Positions 11,567 through 19,996 of a stretch of DNA of 59,719 nt are shown here, one piece after another. Position 1 is the first letter of the stretch; every line of letters begins with the position of its first letter. Made by a program: the position numbers and the translations under genes. This DNA comes from Bacteroidota bacterium (GTDB lineage Bacteria > Bacteroidota > Ignavibacteria > UBA10030 > SZUA-254). The stretch is taken from contig DATDFQ010000053.1 of the NCBI GenBank assembly GCA_036522515.1, positions 1 through 59,719 on the forward strand, in the 5' to 3' direction. The notes under the pieces are model-generated. The model worked only from the letters and a program-made list of their open reading frames with translations. It ran no database searches and was not told where the DNA came from.

Positions 11567-13824
11567 CGTTTTTCCAATCCCCGGAGCCGGCGGAGGGCCG
11601 CCCGGACCGGTTCGAGATCGGGGGCGATCCGGAGGGCCTGCTGGTACTGCGATTCCGCCTCGCGGAACCTGCCCTGGAGGGCCAGCACGTCGCCATAGTT
11701 GAAGTGGGCCTGGACGTTGTTCGAATCGATGCGAATGGCTCCGGCAAATTGCTCCCCCGCTTCGTCGAACTTCTTTTGAACGGCATAGAGCTTTCCCAGG
11801 TTCAGCCGCGCGTCGATCGCAGAGGGGTTCAGCTCCACGCTCTTCGACCAGCGTCCGGCCGCTTCGGGATACCGTCCCCGCCGCGCGAGCGCCGTGCCGA
11901 GGTTGAATTGCGCGTTCCAATTTCCCGAATCGTTGCGGACGGCTGCTTCATACATCGCGAGCGATTCGCTCCCCCTCCCCATCCGGTCGTAGAGAATTCC
12001 AAGGCTGTTGTACGCCTCCGCGCTGGCGGAGTCCAGCCTGATCGCTTCCGCAAACTCACGGAGCGCCTCCTCGTTCTTCAGCTGTCCGCCGGCGATCATT
12101 CCGAGGACCGTGTGTGCCGCGGAATAGCCCGGCCGAAGCCTGAGGGCGGCCAGGCATTCGGCCCTTGCGGAATCCGCCTTTCCTTCGCGAAGATAGACGC
12201 GCGCCAGAGCGCAATGTGCGGCCGGGTCGCCCGGTTCGAGGGCTGTTGCGGCCGCGAATTCCGCCGCCGCCTCCCGGAGTTGACCTTTCTCGGCAAGATC
12301 GCTCCCGAGCGACGCGCGTAATTCGGCGTCGCCGGCGCCGTGGCCGGCGACCCACCGGTATTCCGCGAGGGCGCTATCCCGCTGGCCGAGCGCCATCAGC
12401 GACACGGCGAGATTGTGATGAGCCTCGATGTACTCCGGCTTGATGCGGATGGCTTCCCGGAGATGGACAATCGCGCCGGCATGATCGCCCGAATCGGCAA
12501 GGTCCGCTCCCAGATTGTTGTGAGCCACATAGTTTCCGGTCGTGACGGAGAGGGCGCGTTCGAAAAGCGTGCGGCTGTTTTTCCAGTACGACGCCTGGGC
12601 GCGGCTCGCCGGAAGCATCGCAAGGAGCGCAAGAACGAAAAGGGCCGGAAGAGCGAAGCGCGCGAGCCGGATCCGGCTCAGCGCCTCTGGAATTCCCCAG
12701 GCGGCCATGATGGCAAGGCCGATCAAGGGTAGATACATGTAGCGGTCGGCCCATCCCTGGAGTCCGACCTGGACGAGCCCGAGCACGGGGACAAGCATGC
12801 CGAGGAACCAGAGCCAACCGGTGATCAGGTACGGGAAGCGCGCCCGCTCCCTCCAGAGCCAGAATGTGACCGCTCCGAGGAGAAGCGCCGATCCCGCCGC
12901 TTCCCACACGGGTATGTTTTCGCCGGTATGGGGATAGAAAACCGCCAGCCCTGACGGAAAGATCGACTCCCGGAGGTATGTGAAATAGGAGAGGGCGGCG
13001 TTTGCAGCGCGATAGGGAAATGGGAGGGAAGAGATTATATCCATCGCCCCGCCCGTGCGCTGAACCCAGAATGTGATTGCGCTCGAAGCGACGGAGAGGA
13101 TGAAGAAGGGTAGTTTCTCGAGGATTGCCTGTTTGAATGAAACGACTCCTCCCCCGCTCTTCCCTGATCCCTGAGCGGCGAAGAGGCGCCCGAGCGGCCA
13201 GTAGTCGAGCAACAGGAAGACGAACGGAAGCGTCACAAGCGCCGGTTTCGACATGAGTCCGAGAGCAAAGAGCCCCGCGGCGGAGAGATACCAGGCGCGG
13301 CCTCCCGAACGGGCATACCGCAGGTATGCGGCAATGGAGAGCATCGCGAAGCAACCGCTCAGGACATCCTTCCGTTCCGCGATCCACCCCACCGACTCCA
13401 CATGGAGCGGGTGGAGGGCGAAGACGAACGCGACGAACGCGCTCTTCCAGAGAGACCGCGTGGCGCGCTCCAGGGAGAAGAAGAGGACCAGGGAGCTTAC
13501 GATGTGGAGGAGCAGATTCGTGGCATGATGGTACGCCGGGTCGGGGCCGAACAGCGAATAGTCGAGGGCGTGCGAAAGCCAGGTGACGGGATGCCAGTTC
13601 GCCTCTTCCGTCGATGTGAACGCCCATCCGACGGTCTGCATCGAGATACCCGAGCGGACATGCGGGTTGTCGAGGACGTAGGAAGGGTCGTCGAAGTTGA
13701 CGAATCCGCAACTGAGAAGGGGCCAGAGTCCGGCGAGCGTCGCGATGACGAGACATGCGGCGATCGCGAACCTCCGCCATCGCGCATCAGACATGAGTTT
13801 CATTCCGGAGCTGACCGCATCCAT
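11563..13824 (-). CDS. TMTC-like polytopic membrane protein with C-terminal TPR repeats
   Basis: A 753-residue protein. The first roughly 400 residues are polytopic membrane and carry signatures shared with bacterial homologues of the TMTC O-mannosyltransferases: WHPVTWLSHALDYSLFG, HPLHVESVGWIAERKDVLS and KPALVTLPFVFLLLDYWPLGR. The last roughly 330 residues are eight to nine TPR repeats, presumably periplasmic. In animals TMTC proteins mannosylate cadherins; the bacterial activity is not established. The stop overlaps the start of the M1 peptidase (ATGA). Upstream lies tRNA-Pro. The exact start is unsure: ATG codons at 13824, 13803 and 13794 are all possible. Confidence 0.8.
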   Translation of the reverse strand: MDAVSSGMKLMSDARWRRFAIAACLVIATLAGLWPLLSCGFVNFDDPSYVLDNPHVRSGISMQTVGWAFTSTEEANWHPVTWLSHALDYSLFGPDPAYHHATNLLLHIVSSLVLFFSLERATRSLWKSAFVAFVFALHPLHVESVGWIAERKDVLSGCFAMLSIAAYLRYARSGGRAWYLSAAGLFALGLMSKPALVTLPFVFLLLDYWPLGRLFAAQGSGKSGGGVVSFKQAILEKLPFFILSVASSAITFWVQRTGGAMDIISSLPFPYRAANAALSYFTYLRESIFPSGLAVFYPHTGENIPVWEAAGSALLLGAVTFWLWRERARFPYLITGWLWFLGMLVPVLGLVQVGLQGWADRYMYLPLIGLAIMAAWGIPEALSRIRLARFALPALFVLALLAMLPASRAQASYWKNSRTLFERALSVTTGNYVAHNNLGADLADSGDHAGAIVHLREAIRIKPEYIEAHHNLAVSLMALGQRDSALAEYRWVAGHGAGDAELRASLGSDLAEKGQLREAAAEFAAATALEPGDPAAHCALARVYLREGKADSARAECLAALRLRPGYSAAHTVLGMIAGGQLKNEEALREFAEAIRLDSASAEAYNSLGILYDRMGRGSESLAMYEAAVRNDSGNWNAQFNLGTALARRGRYPEAAGRWSKSVELNPSAIDARLNLGKLYAVQKKFDEAGEQFAGAIRIDSNNVQAHFNYGDVLALQGRFREAESQYQQALRIAPDLEPVRAALRRLRGLEKR

Positions 13825-13879
13825 CGCTTGCCGTTACACCGGGAATCTCTTATTCGGGAAGGAAAAACCTGACTAGAAG

Positions 13880-13953
13880 TCGGAACGGCGGGATTTGAAC
13901 CCGCGACCCCTTGCACCCCAAGCAAGTGCGCTACCGGGCTGCGCTACGTTCCG
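13880..13953 (-). tRNA. tRNA-Pro (anticodon GGG)
   Basis: The cloverleaf is complete on the minus strand. The acceptor stem is CGGAACG/CGTTCCG, the anticodon stem CTTGC/GCAAG holds loop TTGGGGT with anticodon GGG, and the T arm is GCGGG-TTCAAAT-CCCGC. The discriminator base is A at 13880. The 3' CCA is not encoded. Confidence 0.95.
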
Positions 13954-13985
13954 TAACGGTGGAGCAAAAAACTCTACTTTCCATC

Positions 13986-14094
13986 TGTCATTCTGAGGAG
14001 CGAAGCGACGAAGAATCTTGCCCTTCTATGAAGAGAACCGGGGAGATCCTTCGCGGAGTTTACACTGAGCGAAGCGAATGTGCTCAGGATGACA
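13986..14094. repeat. Complete 109-bp element with inverted ends (TGTCATYCTGAG)
   Basis: The ends TGTCATTCTGAGG and TCAGGATGACA are inverted repeats. It is the same element as 30871-30981 in the opposite orientation: about 50 bp at the right end are nearly identical, the centre differs. It lies between tRNA-Pro and the merR-type gene stop. No open reading frame here looks real. Confidence 0.88.
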
Positions 14095-14118
14095 ATCAAG
14101 ACCGGGGGAAGTGTACCG

Positions 14119-14529
14119 TCAGGTCAGGCGAACCAGAAGCTCCTCGAAAAACTTTTTGATTTCGATCATATCCCCACGGAGGCGATTCTCGGTGGCCCTC
14201 ACGGGCTGGCCGGAGCCCGCGCCCGCCGCTGCCGCCGGAGGCTCCGACAGAAGCTCGAGTTGTTCCCCGCTCTCGTTTTCCGAGACATAATTGATCAGCA
14301 CCTGCTTCGCCCCCTCGATCGTGTAGCGCTCCTCCCGCAGCAGTTTCTTGATGTAGAGAATCAGCTTGATATCGCGGTTCGTATAGATCCGGTTCCCCGC
14401 GCGGTTCTTCGAAGGGTTCAACGTTTCGAACTCCGATTCCCAGTAGCGGAGCACGTATTGCTCAAGGTCGGTGATCTTGCTGACCTCGCTGATGGAGTAA
14501 TAGAGCTTCTTTATGCCTATTTGCTTCAT
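14119..14529 (-). CDS. MerR-family transcriptional regulator
   Basis: A 136-residue protein with a MerR-type winged helix at the N-terminus: YYSISEVSKITDLEQYVLRYWESEF (about residues 10-34), then NRIYTNRDIKLILYIKKLL. The short C-terminal tail lacks metal-binding cysteines, so no sensed ligand can be proposed. Short MerR proteins like this are common single copies in this part of the FCB group. The start is the ATG at 14529, with AGAAGGGA 9 bp upstream; an open frame to 14637 lacks sense. It has its own full-match promoter (14572-14602) directly after acpS. Confidence 0.85.
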   Translation of the reverse strand: MKQIGIKKLYYSISEVSKITDLEQYVLRYWESEFETLNPSKNRAGNRIYTNRDIKLILYIKKLLREERYTIEGAKQVLINYVSENESGEQLELLSEPPAAAAGAGSGQPVRATENRLRGDMIEIKKFFEELLVRLT

Positions 14530-14571
14530 GCGATTATTCCCTTCTGTTGCCGGATGACGGATCTGATAGTG

Positions 14572-14602
14572 CAAACATACGGAATTTGCGGTCGAAAGGC
14601 AA
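14572..14602 (-). promoter_or_regulatory. Promoter of the merR-type gene
   Basis: Minus strand TTGCCT, 17 bp, TATGTTTG (full TAnnTTTG match). It sits exactly between the acpS stop (14603) and merR. Confidence 0.65.
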
Positions 14603-14971
14603 TCATCGCTCGATGATCGCGCAGGCGACGACGACATTCTCCGAGTGGGAGATCGAGACGAGCACCCGGCTGTCTTTCAAAAGGTCCTTCAGACGGCCAT
14701 AGAGGACGACCGACGGTTTTCCGACCGCGTTGTTCTCCACCTCCACGTCCTTCCACCGGAAACCGCTCGTCCAACCCGTGGAAAGCGCTTTCGCGACGGC
14801 CTCCTTCACGGCGAACCGGGCCGCGAAGTGCGGTGTGGGGTTTTTTCTGGCGTTTGAGTAGGAGAGCTCCCTCGGGGTAAAGACCTTCTCCAGGAACGCC
14901 TCTCCCCACTCCCCGATCGTTCGCGCCATCCGCGGAATCTCCACGACGTCTATCCCGACTCCTTCAACCAT
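14603..14971 (-). CDS. acpS: Holo-[acyl-carrier-protein] synthase AcpS
   Basis: A 122-residue protein that transfers 4'-phosphopantetheine from CoA to acyl carrier protein. The two magnesium-binding sites of the family are visible: D8 in GIDVVEI and E57 in RFAVKEAVAKAL. The typical end SISHSENVVVACAIIE is present. The ATG at 14971 gives the standard MxxGxGxDxVEI start and overlaps the HAD gene end by 8 bp. It is the third gene of a tight operon (unknown, HAD, acpS). Confidence 0.95.
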   Translation of the reverse strand: MVEGVGIDVVEIPRMARTIGEWGEAFLEKVFTPRELSYSNARKNPTPHFAARFAVKEAVAKALSTGWTSGFRWKDVEVENNAVGKPSVVLYGRLKDLLKDSRVLVSISHSENVVVACAIIER

Positions 14972-15665
14972 GGGAGACGAGCGCTCCCGCATTTTCCTTC
15001 TCCACGATCGGGATCAGGTCTTTCACGTCGTTGATCTCATAATCCGCATGGGTTTCGACGGTCCCGAACGTGTCGCCGTAGCGGGCGAAGACCGTCTTCA
15101 TGCCGAGGTTTCCCGCGCCGACCATGTCTCGCTCCGCCCAATCTCCGACCATCAGCGCCTCTTCCGCCGGAACTCCGAGCAGCTCCAGCGCCTTCCGGAA
15201 GGGTCCCGGTGCGGGTTTTCGCTCTCTCGTGTCGTCGAATGTCACGACCGCGTGAAAGATGTGATGGAAGTTCAGGTAAGAGAGCCGGAGCCACGCTTCG
15301 CGCCCCGGGGCGTCGGAGACGACGGCCAGGAGCAGGCCGCGTTTCAGAAGCTCCATCAGGGTCATGTAGACATGCGGGTAGGGAACCAGCGCCGCTTCGC
15401 GGGCCCGCCGGTATGAAATGATCCCGGCGGAAAGGATCTTATAATTGACCTTGTTGAAGAGATCGTAAAGGAGCTCGTCGAACACGCTCTGAAACTCGAT
15501 GCCGCGTTCCTTGTAGATCGAGTCGATCCTGGTTTTCACTTCCTCCGGTGTGAGGTTGAGGCCCGCGTCGATCATCGCACGGATCGCCGCGTCGATCGCC
15601 TGCCGCTTCATCCCCATGAAATCGACGAGCGTGTTATCCAAATCGAAGATGACGGCCCGGATCAT
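14964..15665 (-). CDS. HAD-superfamily hydrolase
   Basis: A 233-residue phosphatase-fold protein. The HAD motifs are in order: FDLDNTL with nucleophile D8 and acid D10, VSDAPGREAW (motif II), the lysine in ERKPAPGPF (motif III), and MVGDWAERDMVGA (motif IV). The C1 cap holds the helical region 20-100. The substrate is unknown; relatives hydrolyse small phosphate esters such as phosphoglycolate or nucleotides. Its ATG overlaps the upstream TGA (ATGA) and its stop overlaps acpS, so the three genes are translationally coupled. Confidence 0.9.
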   Translation of the reverse strand: MIRAVIFDLDNTLVDFMGMKRQAIDAAIRAMIDAGLNLTPEEVKTRIDSIYKERGIEFQSVFDELLYDLFNKVNYKILSAGIISYRRAREAALVPYPHVYMTLMELLKRGLLLAVVSDAPGREAWLRLSYLNFHHIFHAVVTFDDTRERKPAPGPFRKALELLGVPAEEALMVGDWAERDMVGAGNLGMKTVFARYGDTFGTVETHADYEINDVKDLIPIVEKENAGALVSHG

Positions 15666-15940
15666 GAGTAGAGTTTGGGCTTCGAGCTCCTGGTCACCTC
15701 ATCCTCGATGAATTCCCGCAGGCTCGGTTTGACGAACGCGGTTTCGATGCCGAATTCCGCGAGCGCCTGCGCGAGGCACGACGCCTTCCGCGGGTCGGAA
15801 AGCCGCTTGTTCACGACGAGCACTTTCTGGCTTTTCAAAATGCAGTAGCCTCCGTCGAAGTCGCCTTTTTCGAACCTCACCTCGAGGGCAAGCTGCTTTG
15901 CGAGCTCGGTGAGTTCATTCAACATCAGGAGATAGTTCAT
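15662..15940 (-). CDS. Small conserved protein of unknown function
   Basis: A 92-residue soluble protein. I do not recognise its family. It has an amphipathic N-terminal helix (MLNELTELAKQLALEVRFEKG), a beta region (GGYCILKSQKVLVVNKRL) and an acidic C-terminal helix. The ATGA overlap with the HAD gene and the compact operon with acpS argue that it is a real gene. A possible promoter, TTGAGC-16-TATGAT, lies just before it but is weaker than the others in the window. Confidence 0.7.
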   Translation of the reverse strand: MNYLLMLNELTELAKQLALEVRFEKGDFDGGYCILKSQKVLVVNKRLSDPRKASCLAQALAEFGIETAFVKPSLREFIEDEVTRSSKPKLYS

Positions 15941-15974
15941 GCCTGGATCATATTGCGTTTGATTTTGGGCTCAA

Positions 15975-16043
15975 GGCGCAGCCTGAAGGCTGCGGCTACC
16001 GACGCCTCTTGTTTCCCGGTAGGCGCGACCTTTAGGTCGCGTC
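15975..16043. repeat. REPIN-like doublet
   Basis: CGCAGCCTGAAGGCTGCG (15977-15994) followed by GCTACC, then GGTAGG and CGCGACCTTTAGGTCGCG (16024-16041). This is the same pair as at 54.8 kb but in the opposite order. Confidence 0.9.
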
Positions 16044-16149
16044 TCGTCGGTTGATGCCCTTCTTCAGTCAAGAATAGCGATTTCCCGGTCGAAAATCAAC
16101 ATCTCATTAATGGCGGCACAGTCGGGGTTTCGTCAATTCTCCCTCCAAC

Positions 16150-16229
16150 TCGTCATGCTGACACGCTTTAGGTCAGCATCTTTCAACTCTTTTAGAAAGA
16201 TCCCGACCAAAAACATGTCGGGATGACGG
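16150..16229. repeat. 80-bp element with inverted ends, two inner hairpins
   Basis: The ends TCGTCAT and ATGACGG are inverted. Inside are hairpins ATGCTGAC..GTCAGCAT and ATCCCGAC..GTCGGGAT. A close copy is at 36094-36174 and a single-hairpin copy at 56686-56720. Together with the doublet at 15975 it fills the 313-bp gap 15941-16253, where I see no gene. Confidence 0.85.
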
Positions 16230-16253
16230 ATAAGAAGAAACTGCAAGACTGCG

Positions 16254-18752
16254 TTACTGCCGGGAGACGAACGTGCGGAGGGAATCGAGGCGCGCGACGG
16301 CGAAGACGTTATGCGCGTCGCGCCTGAGGACTTCCTGATACATTTCGATCGACCGCCTCGGAAGAGCGCGCTGCTCGAACGCCCTGGCGAGGAACAGGAG
16401 AGCGTCCACGTTGTCGCGGCGTTCCCCGAGGGCCCGTTCGGCTTCGTCGAGCGACTCGTCGTAGAGCTGCATCGCCTTGCAAATGCGCGCGGCCGAGAGG
16501 TGAAGGTTGCTTCGCTCCCCGGCGGTCCCGGATTTGGCCGCCTGGAGAGAATCCCGGATAGCGGTCAGATGCTCGAAGGCCAACACCACCGGATTCGTGG
16601 AGTCGATCCTCTCGAGGATGGTAAGAAACTTTTGAGCCGTTGCGCTGTCGCCGAGCTGGAAATCAAAATGGAACCCCCAGAGGAGCCCCACAAAATAGGA
16701 AGTGTCGGTATCCATCAACGTGTTCATCAGATCGGCGGCGCGGCGGTAGTAACCCGATTTCCAGTAGATCGACGCGGATTTGAACGTCTTCACGGCCTGC
16801 TCCGTATAGAGCTTCGAGGATCGGGCCTTCGCGAGCAGGTCGGCGGCCTCGAACTGGTTGCGGGCGAGCTCGGCGTAGGATAAGGCCTGCGGCTGGCCGA
16901 GGAGAGTCTGGTACGCTTTCCGCGCCCCCGTCGAGTCGCCGAGGATCAGGTCCGCGACCATTACCTGGTAGAGCACGTCTCCCGATACCGGCGCAATCCG
17001 GAGCGCTCGCTGCAACGCCGCGGCGCCTTCGGTATAACGGCCCGCCATCAGTTCGCTTCTCCCCGTCCTGAGCAATTCGGTGACGCTCACGGTGTCGAAG
17101 ACGGTGTGCGGGGGCGAAAGCACGTTCGGCTCGAGGAACGTCGAATGGACCCGCATGAGGTTCGGCGCATCGGGAACCGGTTCGAACCAGAACCTCCGCG
17201 ATTCGCGCATCAGAAATTCAAACTCCCGGAGGTCGAGCCACCGGTTGGGCGCAAGGAGATATTCCACGTGATGATCGCGCAGGAGAGACTCGAACAGGGG
17301 AAGGGTCACGCCGGGATCGATCTCGAGCACCTTCCTCCCGCCCGAAACGACCGCGACATCCTTGATCGGGCTTCCGATCACCGCGTCGGCGGACATGTTC
17401 CCGTCGATCCAGCCCCTCAGGCGGTCCCATTTGAACCTGAACATCTCGGGGAGGGTCGGGTGACCGGAGATCGCGTCGGGCGAACGCCTGTACTCGAGAT
17501 TCGTCCGCAAAAATGCCTGCATCGCGACGACATTCGGGACCAGCAGGATCAGCAGCGCGGCCACGGCCGTCGAGGGCCGCCGGAGAAACTGAGGCGCCCG
17601 TTCCATCCCGGCGAGTGAGAGCGTTCCTCCCGCGAGATAAAAGTAGACAAGCGGGCAGAGCGGGAGCAGGAATCTGATGTCGTGGACGGGATAGGCGCAA
17701 ATGGCCAGGAGATAAAGAGCCGCGAAGAGCGCCCGCAACGATGCGTTCGGCGAGCTCCGGAAATCCCGCACCAATCCAGCCGCGGCGATCGGTACCGCCG
17801 CCCCAAGGACCACATACCTTCCCGCCCCGAGGAGATCGGCAAGAAACCGGTACGCTCCCGAGGGCTCGACCACCAGCTCGTTGAGCTGGCGCGTGAACAT
17901 CGGATAGAAAAAGAGCCCTCCGATCTGTCCCGCGTACGCCTTGAAGGAAATCCAGATCCGCAGGGCGAATTCGTTGGCGATCGGGGCGTCGTCGGGAGTG
18001 ACGAAGTGACGGCCGATAAGGGAGAAATTGCTCACCTGCGATCCCGCCTTCGGCGTGACGAGGACGTGGTTCCTGAAATACCAGAGCGCGAAGAGCGCCG
18101 CTGCCGCGCCGAGCGCCATGAGCGCGCGCTTCCTCTGAGACCGCGAAAGAGAGACGAGGACGACCGCGGCGACGAGGGCGGCTCCTGTCTCCCGCAACAG
18201 CGGAAGAAACGCGAGGAGGGGAATCAGGTACAGGAGGATCTTCCCTTCCCGGGCATCCGGCTCTTCCAGCTTGTCGATCAGAATGAAGATGAGAAGGACG
18301 AACGCGATGAACGGCGCCTCGGAGAGAACTTCCGTGCTGAAAAAGAGCATCGCGGGATTGAGCGCGAAGACGAGCGCGCAACAGGCCGCCGCCGCCCTTC
18401 CGAACGTCGGGAGAATCCAGCGATAGAGGAGAATCAGCGATAGCACCCCCCAGAGAAGCGTCCAGACTTTCACCGCCATGAGGGACATTGGAAAAAAGAG
18501 CTCGGCCGGGACAATGAGGAGCGCATACAAGGGGGCATGGACGACGAACCGGTCCGGAACCGGCTGCGTGCCGTCGACGTACCCTGCCCCGTGCGCCAGC
18601 GAATTGCCCCAGATCAGGTAGCGGCAACTGTCGGGCGTGTAGGCGGAGAGGTCATTCAGCCGGAGCAAGCCCCCTGCAAAAAACACCGCGCAGATCCCCG
18701 CGAGAAGCGCGTGTTTCTTGAGCGAATCGATAAGAGACGCCACCGGGCTCAA
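16254..18752 (-). CDS. GT-C-type (family 39-like) membrane glycosyltransferase fused to TPR-rich domain
   Basis: An 832-residue protein. The first roughly 420 residues are polytopic with the layout of ArnT/PMT-like GT-C enzymes: an acidic motif in the first periplasmic loop (YTPDSCRYLIWGNSLAHG, about 38-55), then FSTEVLSEAPF in a later loop. GT-C enzymes use polyprenyl-phosphate sugars as donors. The C-terminal roughly 300 residues are helical with TPR-like repeats (for example ERALGERRDNVDALLFLARAFEQRAL). The start is probably TTG at 18752, overlapping the TGA of the upstream gene (TTGA); GTG at 18743 is an alternative. Donor and acceptor cannot be told. Confidence 0.72.
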   Translation of the reverse strand: MSPVASLIDSLKKHALLAGICAVFFAGGLLRLNDLSAYTPDSCRYLIWGNSLAHGAGYVDGTQPVPDRFVVHAPLYALLIVPAELFFPMSLMAVKVWTLLWGVLSLILLYRWILPTFGRAAAACCALVFALNPAMLFFSTEVLSEAPFIAFVLLIFILIDKLEEPDAREGKILLYLIPLLAFLPLLRETGAALVAAVVLVSLSRSQRKRALMALGAAAALFALWYFRNHVLVTPKAGSQVSNFSLIGRHFVTPDDAPIANEFALRIWISFKAYAGQIGGLFFYPMFTRQLNELVVEPSGAYRFLADLLGAGRYVVLGAAVPIAAAGLVRDFRSSPNASLRALFAALYLLAICAYPVHDIRFLLPLCPLVYFYLAGGTLSLAGMERAPQFLRRPSTAVAALLILLVPNVVAMQAFLRTNLEYRRSPDAISGHPTLPEMFRFKWDRLRGWIDGNMSADAVIGSPIKDVAVVSGGRKVLEIDPGVTLPLFESLLRDHHVEYLLAPNRWLDLREFEFLMRESRRFWFEPVPDAPNLMRVHSTFLEPNVLSPPHTVFDTVSVTELLRTGRSELMAGRYTEGAAALQRALRIAPVSGDVLYQVMVADLILGDSTGARKAYQTLLGQPQALSYAELARNQFEAADLLAKARSSKLYTEQAVKTFKSASIYWKSGYYRRAADLMNTLMDTDTSYFVGLLWGFHFDFQLGDSATAQKFLTILERIDSTNPVVLAFEHLTAIRDSLQAAKSGTAGERSNLHLSAARICKAMQLYDESLDEAERALGERRDNVDALLFLARAFEQRALPRRSIEMYQEVLRRDAHNVFAVARLDSLRTFVSRQ

Positions 18753-19300
18753 TCGAGACCGGGGGCGCCAGTGGAGGAAAGCCGCCCGGGAGAGGCGCTG
18801 AGAATCATCGGGCGGAAGACCGTGAGTCCGATGATCGTGTAGTAGGATAGAAGCGCGATCATCGGGACCCCGGCGAGCGCCGCGAGGCGGTGGATGAAAA
18901 TCTTCCGGAATTCAACAAGATCATTCGAGCCGATGTGATCGAGGTACCACATCTTCCCGTCCAGCACCGCGGTGTACACCTCGACCGGGGTAAAGAGAAA
19001 AAAGAGGATCACGCTCATCATCAGCCAGCCGTGCTCGCGAAGAACCAGCGACGTCGACCTGAGGTACGCGATGCCCGACACGACCACGACGAGATAGGCG
19101 ATATCGACGACGAGGGAGCTCTGGGCGATGAGAGCGAAAACCGCGCGCTCCACATAGGGGTGGATATTCGTCTTGAAGTCGAGGGTGCCGGTCTCCAGCA
19201 GGTCGAAGCCGATGATCGCCCTGATGTTGACGCCCCCGAGCCAGATCGACCCGGCGATGCAGAGGGCCGCGAGAGAAATTTTTGCGATGACCGGTTTCAT
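18749..19300 (-). CDS. Hypothetical membrane protein, four to five helices
   Basis: A 183-residue inner-membrane protein I cannot assign to a family. Membrane segments fall near residues 8-28, 50-75, 80-100 and 110-118, with one near 140-165. It is the first gene of a two-gene operon with the GT-C/TPR protein, whose start overlaps its stop, which suggests the two act together. A 7/8-match promoter lies just upstream with a leader of only a few nucleotides. Confidence 0.7.
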   Translation of the reverse strand: MKPVIAKISLAALCIAGSIWLGGVNIRAIIGFDLLETGTLDFKTNIHPYVERAVFALIAQSSLVVDIAYLVVVVSGIAYLRSTSLVLREHGWLMMSVILFFLFTPVEVYTAVLDGKMWYLDHIGSNDLVEFRKIFIHRLAALAGVPMIALLSYYTIIGLTVFRPMILSASPGRLSSTGAPGLD

Positions 19301-19307
19301 GACCGGA

Positions 19308-19338
19308 GAAACATATATCTTTTCAAAGAGAGTTGCAA
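19308..19338 (-). promoter_or_regulatory. Promoter of the membrane protein/GT-C operon
   Basis: Minus strand TTGCAA, 17 bp, TATGTTTC (one mismatch to TAnnTTTG). The -10 box ends 7 bp before the ATG, so the mRNA may be leaderless. Confidence 0.5.
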
Positions 19339-19414
19339 GAGAGGGGGGCGAGGGTGGTGAGAGGAGTCACATGCGAAAAACGCAGCCTGACGACCTGCCC
19401 TCCCACCGCATCTC

Positions 19415-19511
19415 GCTCCCACGGTCTCCGTGGGAGCGTCGAACTGGGACGCTCCGCGTCCCCGGCCGCAGAGCGGCCGAATATCCCGTTCCCACGCAGA
19501 GCGTGGGAACG
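19415..19511. repeat. Cluster of palindromes of the CGTTCCCACGC..GCGTGGGAACG type
   Basis: Perfect hairpins GCTCCCACG-GTCTC-CGTGGGAGC (19415-19437) and CGTTCCCACGC-AGA-GCGTGGGAACG (19487-19511), with a smaller GCCG/CGGC hairpin between. This is a different family from the other repeats here. Sequences of this kind are dispersed in many bacterial genomes. Confidence 0.85.
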
Positions 19512-19529
19512 AGGCATCTTGGGGAAGGG

Positions 19530-19553
19530 GTAGCCGCAAGCTTTAGCTTGCGG
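19530..19553. repeat. Single REP-like palindrome
   Basis: GTAGCC followed by CGCAAGCTTTAGCTTGCG. One palindrome only. It ends 4 bp from the stop of the next minus-strand gene. Confidence 0.8.
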
Positions 19554-19556
19554 GAA

Positions 19557-19985
19557 TCAGGTCCGCGATCGCCTGCTTTCGATCTCGTAGTTCTTCAACC
19601 AGCTTAATTCGGCGAGGAGGGAAAGGAGGTTCTCCAGGCCCTCCGCGGAGGGAGTGAGGTAACGAACGGCAAAAGCCCGTCCGGCTTCGCCCGGAGATCC
19701 TTCCACGAGAGACCGGAGAAGCGCCAGGGTCTTCTCCATCTTTTCGGCAAACTCGGCCTCAAGGCGTGAGACATCCTCGCCGCGTGTTCTCTTGAGAAGG
19801 GCGTACGACTTCGTGAGGAACTTGGCGTAAAAAGCTGCCTCGTTGAGAAGAGCCTCCCTTCCGCGCGCAAGTCCGAGGAGCAGGGCGATGTCGCCGCGGT
19901 GCGAAAACTTCCACCCCGCAAGATTCTCCAGCCGGTCAAGAAACGAATCGATCTCCGGGTGGCTCTCCCCCGACGGTTGCTCCAT
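19557..19985 (-). CDS. Small helical hypothetical protein downstream of a sensor kinase
   Basis: A 142-residue, almost wholly alpha-helical soluble protein. No family recognised. It begins 11 bp after the stop of the HAMP histidine kinase and is surely co-transcribed with it. An all-helical partner of an orphan kinase could be an Hpt-like or regulatory protein. An Hpt-like His-containing motif is not clear: histidines occur at H9 and H29 (KFSHRGD), and H29 is not in a standard HxxK(G/S) setting. It stays an unknown. Confidence 0.6.
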   Translation of the reverse strand: MEQPSGESHPEIDSFLDRLENLAGWKFSHRGDIALLLGLARGREALLNEAAFYAKFLTKSYALLKRTRGEDVSRLEAEFAEKMEKTLALLRSLVEGSPGEAGRAFAVRYLTPSAEGLENLLSLLAELSWLKNYEIESRRSRT

Positions 19986-19996
19986 GGGACCGGCGC

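Noticed and set aside
9851..11698. 615-codon plus-strand open frame opposite the M1 peptidase
   Set aside because: Shadow frame; the minus strand has the signal peptide and zinc site.
13911..14159. 82-codon plus-strand frame containing SEERSDEES
   Set aside because: This is translation of the dispersed repeat, a common false gene.
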